NCBI RefSeq assembly: GCF_030733745.1 | Contig: NZ_JASHIK010000029.1 | Span: 1-34,182 of the forward strand | Source of the DNA: Stappia sp. MMSF_3263 | GTDB lineage: Bacteria; Pseudomonadota; Alphaproteobacteria; Rhizobiales; Stappiaceae | Length of the DNA stretch: 34,182 nucleotides | Direction: 5' to 3' | Part shown: one piece after another, positions 25,410-33,450 of the stretch | How positions within the stretch are numbered: position 1 is the stretch's first letter | Layout of the letters: every line of letters begins with the position of its first letter | Program-made: the position numbers and the translations under genes | Notes under the pieces: generated by a model | The model's database searches: none | Told to the model about the DNA's origin: nothing | Seen by the model: only the letters and a program-made list of their open reading frames with translations

Positions 25410-26227
25410 ATGCTGGCAGGACTGCGGCGCGTGATACACAGCCAGGACGGCGAGGACGGGCTTCTTGAGGCGTTGTTTGCGCGTACGGGCGGCGGCCCGG
25501 GCTATTTCGTCGAGTTTGGTGCCTGGGACGGGCGCTTCAAGAGCAACACGTTCCATCTCTACGAGACGCTCGGCTGGAAGGCTGTTACATCGAGGGCGAT
25601 CCGGACCGGTTCAAGGACCTTCTCGCCAATGTCGATCCTCAGCGGATCGATGCGCGCAACGTGTTCGTCGCGCCGCAAGGCGGCAATTCGCTCGACGCGA
25701 TCCTGGCGGGAACAGCCTGTCCCAAGGAGTTTGATGTCCTGTCGATCGACATCGATTCAGACGATCATGCCGTCTGGAGCGGTGTTGCGGACTATCGGCC
25801 GAAAATCGTGATCATCGAGTACAATCCGACCATCCCCAACTCGTCCGACTACGTACAGCCGATCGGCAGCTATATCGGAAATTCCGCCGGGGCGCTCTAC
25901 AAGCTGGGACGCGAAAAGGGCTACGATCTCATCGATGCGACCGAAACCAACCTGATCTTCTGCCGGACCGACCTGCTTGACGCGTTTGGACTGACGGCGG
26001 TCGACCTGGATACCGCCCGCCCGGATGTCGGTCATATCTTCTTCGGTTATGACGGGTCAGTGCGGGTCACCGGCCGTTTGACATCCAATCCCTGGACCGG
26101 AAAGTCGCTGCATACGACGGTGACGGGCCAGGAGCCGAGCCTGTCGGAAATCCGCAAGCTGCTCAGTCGCAAGCTGCGCCGCCTTGTCAGGAAGCTCCGT
26201 GCCAGGCTGATACCCCGTGCCGGCTGA
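25410..26227 (+). pseudogene. FkbM-like methyltransferase gene with a one-base frameshift
   Basis: Two adjacent frames together make one 272-residue protein. The first starts at ATG 25410 (GGGAGG upstream) and reads …GYFVEFGAWDGRFKSNT…YETLGWK. The second continues with CYIEGDPDRFKDLL, then VLSIDIDSDDHAVW and VIIEYNP. The frames join at 25580-25581, where adding one G gives GWKGCYIEGD, the usual FkbM-type motif. FEFGAxDG is the SAM-binding motif I. As sequenced, the first frame runs on to a stop at 25811 with nonsense residues. It is either a real recent pseudogene, a programmed shift (no slippery heptamer seen), or a sequencing error. The C-terminal end is highly basic. Substrate unknown; such enzymes often methylate surface glycans. 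Confidence 0.82.
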
Positions 26228-26450
26228 CCGCCTGCGTTGCGGTGCTCGGAGATAGCGGGAGCTGCGCGCGTGAAAGGGCCGGCGTCGGCGCGATCGCCGG
26301 GCCGGCAGCTCTCATCCTGCCGGCGTCGAGCACGGCCGTGCCGAGTGCGAACAGCGTTGCTGTTGCAAGAACACAGGCAACCACTGCAGGCAGAACTGCG
26401 CCCGCTCGCCTGCTTGACTGCATCGTCCGTTCCGTCAGTTTCATCATCAT
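26187..26450 (-). CDS. Possible small single-pass membrane or secreted protein
   Basis: An ORF of about 87 codons starting MMKLTERTMQSSRRAGAVLP, followed by a hydrophobic stretch (AVVACVLATATLFALGTAVL) and a low-complexity Ala/Ser/Pro-rich tail. GGAG lies six bases before ATG 26450, and two more in-frame ATG codons precede it. It would overlap the end of the FkbM-like gene by 41 bp. It is divergent from the CidA/LrgA gene. The signal-like N-terminus and binding site favour it; the short length and the lack of any recognised family argue against it. Confidence 0.35.
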   Translation of the reverse strand: MMMKLTERTMQSSRRAGAVLPAVVACVLATATLFALGTAVLDAGRMRAAGPAIAPTPALSRAQLPLSPSTATQAVSRHGVSAWHGAS

Positions 26451-26662
26451 CTCCGGCATCCGTCGAACCTTGCGCTTCTTTCAAGAGAACGCACAAGACA
26501 AGCTTTCGGTTCCACGTCCCTATACTTGAGATGAATGGAGGGGCTGGCGATTTCAAGGCAGGCTCTTGCCGAGAATGTGGCATTTCGGTGAGGAGCCGGG
26601 TGGTGGCTTCCGGCATTTGATGATGCACTGTTGTCGACTTGATCCGCAAAAGGGGACGCGAA
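26451..26662. other. Spacer upstream of the CidA/LrgA-LrgB pair
   Basis: About 210 bp with no convincing gene. It includes TATACT at 26521-26526, a fair -10 element for the plus strand, but I see no good -35 at 16-18 bp. If the small minus-strand ORF at 26187-26450 is not real, the empty stretch extends from 26228 to 26662. Confidence 0.3.
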
Positions 26663-27052
26663 ATGCTCGGCGCCTTGACATTCATCCTGTGCTGCCAGCT
26701 TGCCGGAGAACTCCTGGTCGAGGCATCGGGCCTGCCCGTGCCGGGGCCGGTTGTCGGCATGGTGCTGCTGTTCGCTTGGCTGATGCTGCGCAAGCGCGAG
26801 GACAAGGAGCTGGCTGCGACGGCGGACGCGCTGCTGCGCAACCTGGCGCTTCTTTTCGTTCCCGCCGGCGTTGGTGTCGTCCTCCATCTTGGCTTGCTCG
26901 GGCGTGAGGGTGTCGCCATCTCGGCGGCCCTCATCGTCTCGACGCTCGCGACCGTCGCGGTCACGGCACTGGTGATGCAATGGACCCTGCGCGGGGAGGG
27001 CGGGGGCAAAGGCGAAACCGGCGCATCGGCCGACGGGGAGGGCGGCCGATGA
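26663..27052 (+). CDS. CidA/LrgA-family holin-like protein
   Basis: A 129-residue membrane protein with four helices. TFILCCQLAGELLVEASGLPVPGPVVGMVLLFAWL and the later NLALLFVPAGVGVV are the diagnostic CidA/LrgA blocks. The family is linked to control of murein hydrolase activity and, in some bacteria, to pyruvate or acetate-related transport. The C-terminus is a Gly-rich hydrophilic tail. ATG 26663 has AGGGGA upstream. The stop overlaps the ATG of the LrgB gene as ATGA, so the two are translationally coupled, as usual for this pair. Confidence 0.93.
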   Translation: MLGALTFILCCQLAGELLVEASGLPVPGPVVGMVLLFAWLMLRKREDKELAATADALLRNLALLFVPAGVGVVLHLGLLGREGVAISAALIVSTLATVAVTALVMQWTLRGEGGGKGETGASADGEGGR

Positions 27053-27768
27053 GCACGCCCCTTGAGCAGATCTGGGTCTATCTCTCGGCCAGCCCGCTGG
27101 CCGCCCTGACTGTCACCCTTGTCGCCTACCAGGCCGGCTTTGCGCTGTATCGCAGATCCGGATACCACCCGCTGGTCAATCCCGTTCTGATCGCGGTCGC
27201 GATCATCGCGGGACTGCTGGTCGGCGGAGGCATCGACTATTCGGTCTATTTCGACGGCGCGCAGTTCGTGCATTTCCTGCTCGGCCCGGCGACGGTGGCG
27301 CTTGCCATTCCGCTCTACCGGCAGATCGAACGGGTACGCCGCTCTGCGATGGCGATTGCCGTAAGCCTGGTGGCAGGCTCGGCTTTCGCGGCCGTCTCGG
27401 CCGTCGGCATTGCCGGGTTTCTCGGGGCCTCGGACGCGACGCTGGCCTCGTTGGCTCCCAAGTCGGCGACCGCGCCGGTCGCCATGGGCATTGCCACCTC
27501 GCTCGGCGGGCTCCCCTCGCTCACCGCTGTCCTGGTCATTCTGACCGGCATCCTGGGCGCGGCGCTCGGGCCGCTTGTGCTCGACCTGGTCCGGGTGAGG
27601 GACTGGCGGGCGCGGGGCTTTGCCATCGGCGTCGCCGCCCATGGCATCGGCACCTCGCGGGCGCTTCTGGTCAACGAGACGGCGGGAGCCTTTTCCGGGC
27701 TGGCGATGGGGCTGAATGCCATCGCCACCGCCCTGTTGGTGCCGTTTCTCTGGCGTCTGTTCTTCTAA
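27049..27768 (+). CDS. LrgB/CidB-family protein
   Basis: A 239-residue membrane protein with about seven segments, the partner of CidA/LrgA. Typical blocks are YHPLVNPVLIAVAIIAGLL, FLLGPATVALAIPLYRQ, SLAPKSATAPVAMGIATSLGG (the PKSxTxPxA motif) and AAHGIGTSRALLVNETAGAFSGLAMGLN. It starts at ATG 27049 inside the preceding gene's stop. It is convergent with the VWA protein gene, stops 15 bp apart, with no clear terminator between. Confidence 0.94.
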   Translation: MSTPLEQIWVYLSASPLAALTVTLVAYQAGFALYRRSGYHPLVNPVLIAVAIIAGLLVGGGIDYSVYFDGAQFVHFLLGPATVALAIPLYRQIERVRRSAMAIAVSLVAGSAFAAVSAVGIAGFLGASDATLASLAPKSATAPVAMGIATSLGGLPSLTAVLVILTGILGAALGPLVLDLVRVRDWRARGFAIGVAAHGIGTSRALLVNETAGAFSGLAMGLNAIATALLVPFLWRLFF

Positions 27769-27783
27769 CCGGGGGCCGGCTCG

Positions 27784-29040
27784 TCAGCCCGCCGCCTTGA
27801 GCCAGTGACGCGGGTCGACCGATCCGTCCGGCCGGGCACTGCCGGAGAGCGCCCGGCAAAGATCCTCGACCGTGTCGAGCGAATGCACCGAGCGGAACTC
27901 GTCGACATGCGGCAGCATCGCCCGGACCCCCTTGGCGCGCGCCTGGAAGCCGTCGAAGCGCAGCAGCGGGTTCAGCCAGACCAGTCGTCGGCAGGAGCGG
28001 TGCAGCCGGTCGATCTCGCGGGCGAGATCCTCGTCTGTATCGCGTTCCAGCCCGTCGGTGACGAGCAGGACGATGGGGCCGCCCGACATCACCCGGCGCG
28101 ACCATTTCCGGTTGAACTCGGCCAGTGCCGTGGCGATCCGGGTTCCGCCCGACCAGTCCTCGACGCCCTCGGTGCAGGCGATCAGTGCCTCGTCCGGATC
28201 CTTCATCCTGAGCTGCCGGGTGACGTTGGTCAGCCGTGTGCCGAACAGGAACGTATGGACGTTGCGGCGCTCTTCGGTCAGCGCATGCAGGAAATGCAGC
28301 AGGATGCGGGTGTACTGGCTCATCGAACCGGAAATGTCGCAGAGCGCGACGATCGGCGGCCGGCGCATGTCGGGGCGCTTGTGGCGCAGGTCGATCATGT
28401 CGCCGCCGGTCCTGAGCGAGGCGCGCAGCGTCCGGCGCGGGTCGATGCGGCCGCGCGGCGCGGTGACGAAGCGGCGCAGGCGCACCTTCTCCATCGGCAT
28501 CACCATGCGCCGCAGCGCGGCCTTGGCGGCGCGGATCTCCTCCGCGTTCATCTGGGCGAAGTCCTTGCGCTGCAGCAGTTCGCGGCCCGACACGGTGAAG
28601 CGCGCGTCGATCTCCAGTTCCTCGCGCTCCTGGGTGCTCTGGCGGTCACGGGTTGCCTGGAAGGCCTGCGCGACGCGGGTCTGGCCTGCCTTCGGCTTTT
28701 CGGCCTCGCCGCGCGGCGGGGCGACGGGAGAGAGGATCGACAACAGCTTCTCGACCAGCCCGCGCGACTTCCAGTAGATGCGGAAGGCTTCGTCGAAGAC
28801 GATGCGGTGCTCGCGCTTGCGCACGAAGACGGCGTGCAGCGTCCAGTAGAGATCGTCCCGGTTGCGGATGCCGGCAAGCTCGACGGCGCGCACCGCATCG
28901 ACCACGCTTGCCGGCCCCACCGGCATGCCGGCGCGGCGCAGGGTGCGCGCGAAATGCACGATGTTTTCGGTGATGCGCCCGGCGGAAGCGCCGTTCCCCC
29001 CAGGCGCGCCGCCTTCGGCCGTGCCTGCCTGATCGGCCAT
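27784..29040 (-). CDS. CoxE-like VWA-domain protein
   Basis: A 418-residue cytosolic protein. The N-terminal part (about 22-105) is helical, a charged linker follows, and the C-terminal von Willebrand A domain has a complete MIDAS: DISGSM (Asp235, Ser237, Ser239), then GGTRIATAL and LLVTDGLERDTDED. The whole matches CoxE-type proteins, which work with MoxR ATPases to insert metals or assemble cofactors, best known for CO dehydrogenase. The ATG lies 5 bp after the MoxR stop, so they form an operon. No CO dehydrogenase or other client enzyme is in the window. Confidence 0.92.
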   Translation of the reverse strand: MADQAGTAEGGAPGGNGASAGRITENIVHFARTLRRAGMPVGPASVVDAVRAVELAGIRNRDDLYWTLHAVFVRKREHRIVFDEAFRIYWKSRGLVEKLLSILSPVAPPRGEAEKPKAGQTRVAQAFQATRDRQSTQEREELEIDARFTVSGRELLQRKDFAQMNAEEIRAAKAALRRMVMPMEKVRLRRFVTAPRGRIDPRRTLRASLRTGGDMIDLRHKRPDMRRPPIVALCDISGSMSQYTRILLHFLHALTEERRNVHTFLFGTRLTNVTRQLRMKDPDEALIACTEGVEDWSGGTRIATALAEFNRKWSRRVMSGGPIVLLVTDGLERDTDEDLAREIDRLHRSCRRLVWLNPLLRFDGFQARAKGVRAMLPHVDEFRSVHSLDTVEDLCRALSGSARPDGSVDPRHWLKAAG

Positions 29041-29045
29041 TCGGG

Positions 29046-29981
<936 letters not shown>

Positions 29982-30117
29982 CTGGTCTCCGTAAGCTGTC
30001 ATCCTGAGGCACACCATAGTGCGAGGGCGCATGACTTGTCAGGTGTCCTAAAGGCCGAGGCACACATGGCATGGTATCTGGAAGTGGGCGATCTGCCGGA
30101 GGTCCGCTCTCGGGGGA

Positions 30118-30132
30118 TTAACGCTTCGTTAA
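30118..30132. promoter_or_regulatory. CtrA-type box TTAA-N7-TTAA
   Basis: TTAACGCTTCGTTAA is a perfect TTAA-N7-TTAA, the consensus for the alphaproteobacterial cell-cycle regulator CtrA, and is also a perfect palindrome with a CTT centre. It lies 51-65 bp upstream of the usg ATG and about 140 bp from the MoxR start. TTAA pairs are rare in this GC-rich DNA, which raises the odds that it is functional. Confidence 0.6.
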
Positions 30133-30182
30133 GCATGAATTCCGGACACTGTTGGCGGGGAGAGGTTACGGAGGTTCCGATC

Positions 30183-30452
30183 ATGGCTTCGTCGGATTTT
30201 TCGCGCCAGCTTGAGGGTTACGGCCTGCTCACCGCCCAGATCCTCTATCACATGCCCGACCATCCCGGCCTGCTGCAGACATTTCTCTGGCAGACGCAGG
30301 ACAAGGCTCCTGTCTTTCCGGAGTTGAAGCGCTTCCTGACATTCTGGGAACGCGACATCGACGGCAAGATCCATTCCGTCCGGATCTGCCATCGCGACCT
30401 GATCGGGCCGTCCGACTGGCGTCTCCTGGATGCGGAGTACCCGATCCACTGA
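30183..30452 (+). CDS. usg: Usg-family protein
   Basis: An 89-residue protein. EGYGLLTAQILYHMPDHPGLLQTFLWQTQDKAPVFPELKRFLTFWERDIDGKIHSVRICHRDLIGPSDWR matches the small alphaproteobacterial Usg family nearly end to end, from memory. Its role is not established. ATG 30183 has GGAGG eight bases upstream; the frame is open further upstream without support. A CtrA-type box lies before it and a GC hairpin after it. Confidence 0.85.
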   Translation: MASSDFSRQLEGYGLLTAQILYHMPDHPGLLQTFLWQTQDKAPVFPELKRFLTFWERDIDGKIHSVRICHRDLIGPSDWRLLDAEYPIH

Positions 30453-30480
30453 CGGATCGGTCCTGTCTGCGGTCCATTGC

Positions 30481-30509
30481 GCGGGGCGTGGCGTGGTGCC
30501 ATGCCCCGC
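30481..30509 (+). terminator. GC hairpin after usg
   Basis: GCGGGGCGTGGC pairs with GCCATGCCCCGC (12 bp, one G-T wobble) around loop GTGGT. It sits 28 bp past the usg stop, between convergent genes. No T-run follows, so it is a stability or Rho-assisted element rather than a classical intrinsic terminator. Confidence 0.4.
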
Positions 30510-30559
30510 CGGACGGGAGCCGTTTCAGCTGAGATGGACGGGCGTCTTCGGCCGTGCGG

Positions 30560-30925
30560 CTACTTGCGGCGCCGATAGAAGCCCAAGGCGAGCTCGAGAG
30601 AGAACGGCAGGAAGAGGCTGATGCCGGTGAAGAAATAAAGAAAATTCAGAATCGGATAATTGTCATTATCAAATCTATGGAAGGCGTATATTGAAAATAA
30701 TGCAAAATATACAGAGGAATAAAACTTATAACTGATATACTTTATTCCGATTTTGCACAGTTCTACCCATCTGAATATTAGGTATGATAATGCAAAGATG
30801 ATTATAGCTACAACTGGCGGGTATTCTCCCAGAGTAAAAATGAGATAGGATGCGACGGCGAGGCACGAAATCAGCAGCAGCGACTTGATGTTGCCCTGTG
30901 CCGTTTGGGAGAGCCGCCACTCCAT
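30560..30925 (-). CDS. AT-rich membrane protein, unknown function
   Basis: A 121-residue protein with about four hydrophobic segments (about 15-31, 37-52, a YFALFSIYAF segment, and a final NFLYFFTGISLFLPFSLELALGFY). Lys, Ile, Tyr, Phe and Asn are abundant and codons end often in A/T, unlike every neighbour; by eye much of it is about one-third GC. ATG 30925 has GAGGG at suitable spacing; a TTG at 30949 is less likely. No recognised family. The composition suggests recent acquisition, but I see no transposase, integrase or attachment repeats around it. Confidence 0.65.
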   Translation of the reverse strand: MEWRLSQTAQGNIKSLLLISCLAVASYLIFTLGEYPPVVAIIIFALSYLIFRWVELCKIGIKYISYKFYSSVYFALFSIYAFHRFDNDNYPILNFLYFFTGISLFLPFSLELALGFYRRRK

Positions 30926-30962
30926 GAAAACCCTCAATCCTGATTGCAAGGAGGGTAGGCAT

Positions 30963-30989
30963 AAAATATGATTATTACAATCATGTTTT
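30963..30989 (-). terminator. AT-rich inverted repeat downstream of the methyltransferase
   Basis: AAAATATGATT, spacer ATTAC, AATCATGTTTT: an 11-bp inverted repeat with one wobble. Read on the minus strand it follows the stop at 31059 by about 70 bases and ends in TTTT. It could end the methyltransferase transcript or act as an operator for the AT-rich gene, which starts 38 bp further. Confidence 0.4.
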
Positions 30990-31058
30990 AATGCGTGCGG
31001 TCCTGGCTCTCCAAAACCCGCGAATACCTGCAGCCCGGAATGTCGCCGGCGCCGCGTC

Positions 31059-31880
31059 TCAGCGGGGCGGCGGCGGCGTCAGTCCGGCGCCTTCGCGCAT
31101 GATGGCGCGCGCCTGGGGGGTGAAATCGGATCCGGTGCCTTCGTGCAGCACGAAACCCGGCAGCAGGCGCATCGGCGCCCGGCTTGCCCGGATTGCGCGC
31201 AGCAGCACGCGCGTCGCGGCCGCTTCCGGTCGCGGCCGCAGCGGGATCACGTCGATGGCGCCGAACCGTCCTTTCAGCGCTTCCAGCAATTCGCCGAGCC
31301 CGTCGGCGCGGAAGATCATGGTCAGCGACCCGCCCTCGCGGACAATGTCAGTCGCGACCCGTGCCCATGGTTCCAGGCCACGCGCGTCGAGCACATGCGC
31401 GCCGGCCCGCGCATCGGCGGGGGAAGCGCGAAAGCGGCCGTCGGCATAGTAGGGCGGGTTGATGATCGCGTGGTCGGCGAAGGCCGGGACGAGGCCGGCG
31501 GCGTGCCGGGCGCTGCCCTTGGCGCCGATATCGGCCTCGATGATCGAGACGCGGCCGGCGAAGGCGGCGTTTTCCGGCAGTTCGAGCGCGCAGGCGGCAA
31601 GGTCGAGGGCGAAGCGGTCGCGGTCGACCAGCGTCACGCGCACATCCGCCAGCCGGGCGGCGAGACAAAAGCCCGCCGTGCCGACGCCGGAGCCGAGATC
31701 GACCACATGCCCCTGCGTCCCGGCCGGGACGGCGGCGGCCAGATAAACGGCGTCGAGACCGGCGCGGTGCCGGCCGCGTGCCGGTTGCAGAAGCTGCACC
31801 AGGCCGCCCAGAAAGGCATCCTTGGTGATCTCTTCGGTTTCCGCCGCCGGCTGGCCGGCGAGATCGTTCCCGCCGGTCAT
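31059..31880 (-). CDS. TrmN6-like tRNA1(Val) adenine methyltransferase
   Basis: A 273-residue SAM-dependent methyltransferase. Motif I is VVDLGSGVGTAGFCLA (59-74), motif II VTLVDRD, and the N6-adenine catalytic motif is NPPYY (141-145). Start KDAFLGGLVQLLQPARGRHRAGLDAVYLAAA is typical of the TrmN6/YfiC group, which methylates A37 of tRNA1(Val); target assignment is inferred. ATG 31880 overlaps the stop of the DUF2007 gene as ATGA, so the two are coupled. The open frame continues to 32174 only as a shadow of that gene. Confidence 0.87.
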   Translation of the reverse strand: MTGGNDLAGQPAAETEEITKDAFLGGLVQLLQPARGRHRAGLDAVYLAAAVPAGTQGHVVDLGSGVGTAGFCLAARLADVRVTLVDRDRFALDLAACALELPENAAFAGRVSIIEADIGAKGSARHAAGLVPAFADHAIINPPYYADGRFRASPADARAGAHVLDARGLEPWARVATDIVREGGSLTMIFRADGLGELLEALKGRFGAIDVIPLRPRPEAAATRVLLRAIRASRAPMRLLPGFVLHEGTGSDFTPQARAIMREGAGLTPPPPR

Positions 31881-32131
31881 GCGCCGGCGGCCCGCCCGTT
31901 CTTCAGGGCGGAGGGGTCGAGTTCGTGTTCGAGCCCCGCCGCGACCAAAAGGCGCACGGCCGCGCCCTGGTCCTCCTCCACCACCATCACGCGCCGCGCA
32001 ATGGCTCCGATCGAGCCCTCCAGCACGCTCATGTTGCCGTCGAGGACGAGATGCCCGATTCCGGCATCGCCGAGCAGCGCCTCGACAAAGGAAATCAGCA
32101 CCATGTCGTTGGTACGCAGCAGAGGAACCAT
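31877..32131 (-). CDS. DUF2007-type small protein
   Basis: An 84-residue protein MVPLLRTNDMVLISFVEALLGDAGI…HLVLDGNMSVLEGSIGAIARRVMV, then a C-terminal LLVAAGLEHEL. It matches the DUF2007 fold (a small ferredoxin-like domain sometimes called putative signal-transducing protein). Function unknown. ATG 32131 gives the conserved N-terminus; an ATG 21 codons upstream is possible. It is coupled by a 4-bp overlap to the methyltransferase gene and divergent from the polyprenyl synthase. Confidence 0.85.
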   Translation of the reverse strand: MVPLLRTNDMVLISFVEALLGDAGIGHLVLDGNMSVLEGSIGAIARRVMVVEEDQGAAVRLLVAAGLEHELDPSALKNGRAAGA

Positions 32132-32324
32132 GTACTCGATTTCCTGTCCGTGTTCGCGGTGCCGCACCATACAAGACGAACGCCGGTTTTGCGACATGGT
32201 GATGGCGGCAGCTGATGTGTCGGGTCCGATGTCTTCAACAGTGCGTAGAGCGAAAGACGGCTTGCCGTGGGCAGGGGCGAGACCTATTGTCCCGGCGACA
32301 CGTATCTGGAAAAGGTTGTTCAAC

Positions 32325-33341
32325 GTGGGTGTGGTGGTTCCCTTGCGCGAAACCCGGTCCGAGCCGGCGAGCATTCAGCATCTGGTCGACCTCACAGCCG
32401 TCGGCATGGAGGCTGTGAACCAGCTGATCCTGTCGAAGGCCGGATCCAACGTCGAGCTCATTCCCGAGATCGCCCGGCACCTGATTTCCTCCGGCGGCAA
32501 GCGGCTGCGGCCGATGCTGACGCTGGCGATGGCGGACCTGTTCGGATATCGCGGCGAGGGCCATGTCGGGCTCGCCGCCAGCGTCGAGTTCATGCACACC
32601 GCGACGCTCCTTCATGACGATGTGGTCGACGAGAGTGACATGCGCCGCGGCAAGCTCGCCGCGCGCAAGCTGTGGGGCAACCAGGCGAGCGTGCTGGTCG
32701 GCGACTACCTGCTCGGCCAGGCCTTCAAGATGATGGTCGATGTCGGCTCGCTCGAGGCCTTGCGGATCCTGTCGAGCGCCTCGGCGGTGATCGCCGAGGG
32801 CGAGGTCATGCAGCTCGGAGCGGCGCAGGATCTGGGCACCAGCGAAGAGCGCTACATGCAGGTGATCGAGGCGAAGACGGCGGCGCTTTTCGCCGCAGCC
32901 GCCGAGGTCGGGCCGGTCATCGCCGACGCTGGCGAGGCGGACCGCGCTGGCGCGCGCGACTACGGAATGGCGCTGGGCCTGGCCTTCCAGCTTGTCGACG
33001 ATGCGCTCGATTATGGCGGTTCGGCCGCGGATCTTGGCAAGGACACGGGCGACGACCTGCGCGAGGGCAAGATCACCCTGCCGGTCATTCTGGCCATCGC
33101 CCGGGGGCGTGAGGAAAACCGCGCCTTCTGGCAGCGCTGCCTTGAGGCGCGCGACGTCCGCGACGGCGATCTGGAAACCGCGATCACGATCATGCACGAG
33201 ACCGACGCGCTGGCCGATACGGTGGTGCGGGCGCGCTCCTTCGGCGAGGAAGCCTTGACCGCGCTCGAAAAACTTCCGGCCGGCCCGCAGCGAGATGCGA
33301 TGGCCGAAGCCGTCGAATTCTGCATCGCGCGCGTCAAATAA
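32325..33341 (+). CDS. Long-chain all-trans polyprenyl diphosphate synthase (octaprenyl/decaprenyl type)
   Basis: A 338-residue prenyltransferase making the isoprenoid tail of ubiquinone. The first aspartate-rich motif is DDVVD (98-102) in LLHDDVVDESDMRRG, and the second is DDALD (225-229) in FQLVDDALDYGG. Small residues Ala93 and Thr94 just before the first motif fit long-chain products; the exact length (C40 or C50) is not determined. GTG 32325 has AAAAGG upstream and gives MGVVVPL, which matches the N-terminus of rhizobial homologues. The frame is open far upstream only as a shadow of the methyltransferase. It is called ispB or ddsA in relatives. Confidence 0.93.
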   Translation: MGVVVPLRETRSEPASIQHLVDLTAVGMEAVNQLILSKAGSNVELIPEIARHLISSGGKRLRPMLTLAMADLFGYRGEGHVGLAASVEFMHTATLLHDDVVDESDMRRGKLAARKLWGNQASVLVGDYLLGQAFKMMVDVGSLEALRILSSASAVIAEGEVMQLGAAQDLGTSEERYMQVIEAKTAALFAAAAEVGPVIADAGEADRAGARDYGMALGLAFQLVDDALDYGGSAADLGKDTGDDLREGKITLPVILAIARGREENRAFWQRCLEARDVRDGDLETAITIMHETDALADTVVRARSFGEEALTALEKLPAGPQRDAMAEAVEFCIARVK

Positions 33342-33400
33342 CGACAATTTTTGCGCAGTTTTTTACAAGATTTGCGCGAAATATTTTCCACTTTGATGCA

Positions 33401-33426
33401 AAAGGCCGCCCCATCGGGCGGCCTTT
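33401..33426. terminator. Bidirectional terminator between polyprenyl synthase and purU
   Basis: AAAGGCCGCCC, loop CATC, GGGCGGCCTTT: a perfect 11-bp stem with A and T ends on both sides. It lies between two convergent genes, 60 bp past one stop and 25 bp past the other, so it can serve both. Confidence 0.85.
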
Positions 33427-33450
33427 GTCGTCGAGAGGCCGGTCTGTCGT

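Noticed and set aside
25581-25811. Tail of the first open frame of the methyltransferase as a separate protein end
   Set aside because: After 25581 this frame encodes Ser/Arg-rich nonsense, while the other frame carries the conserved continuation.
26047-27642. 531-residue minus-strand open frame
   Set aside because: It is antisense to the CidA/LrgA and LrgB genes and part of the methyltransferase; the composition is shadow-like and it has no motif.
31143-32324. Long 5' extension of the polyprenyl synthase frame
   Set aside because: The extension is antisense to the methyltransferase and DUF2007 genes. The GTG at 32325 gives the homologous N-terminus and has a ribosome binding site.
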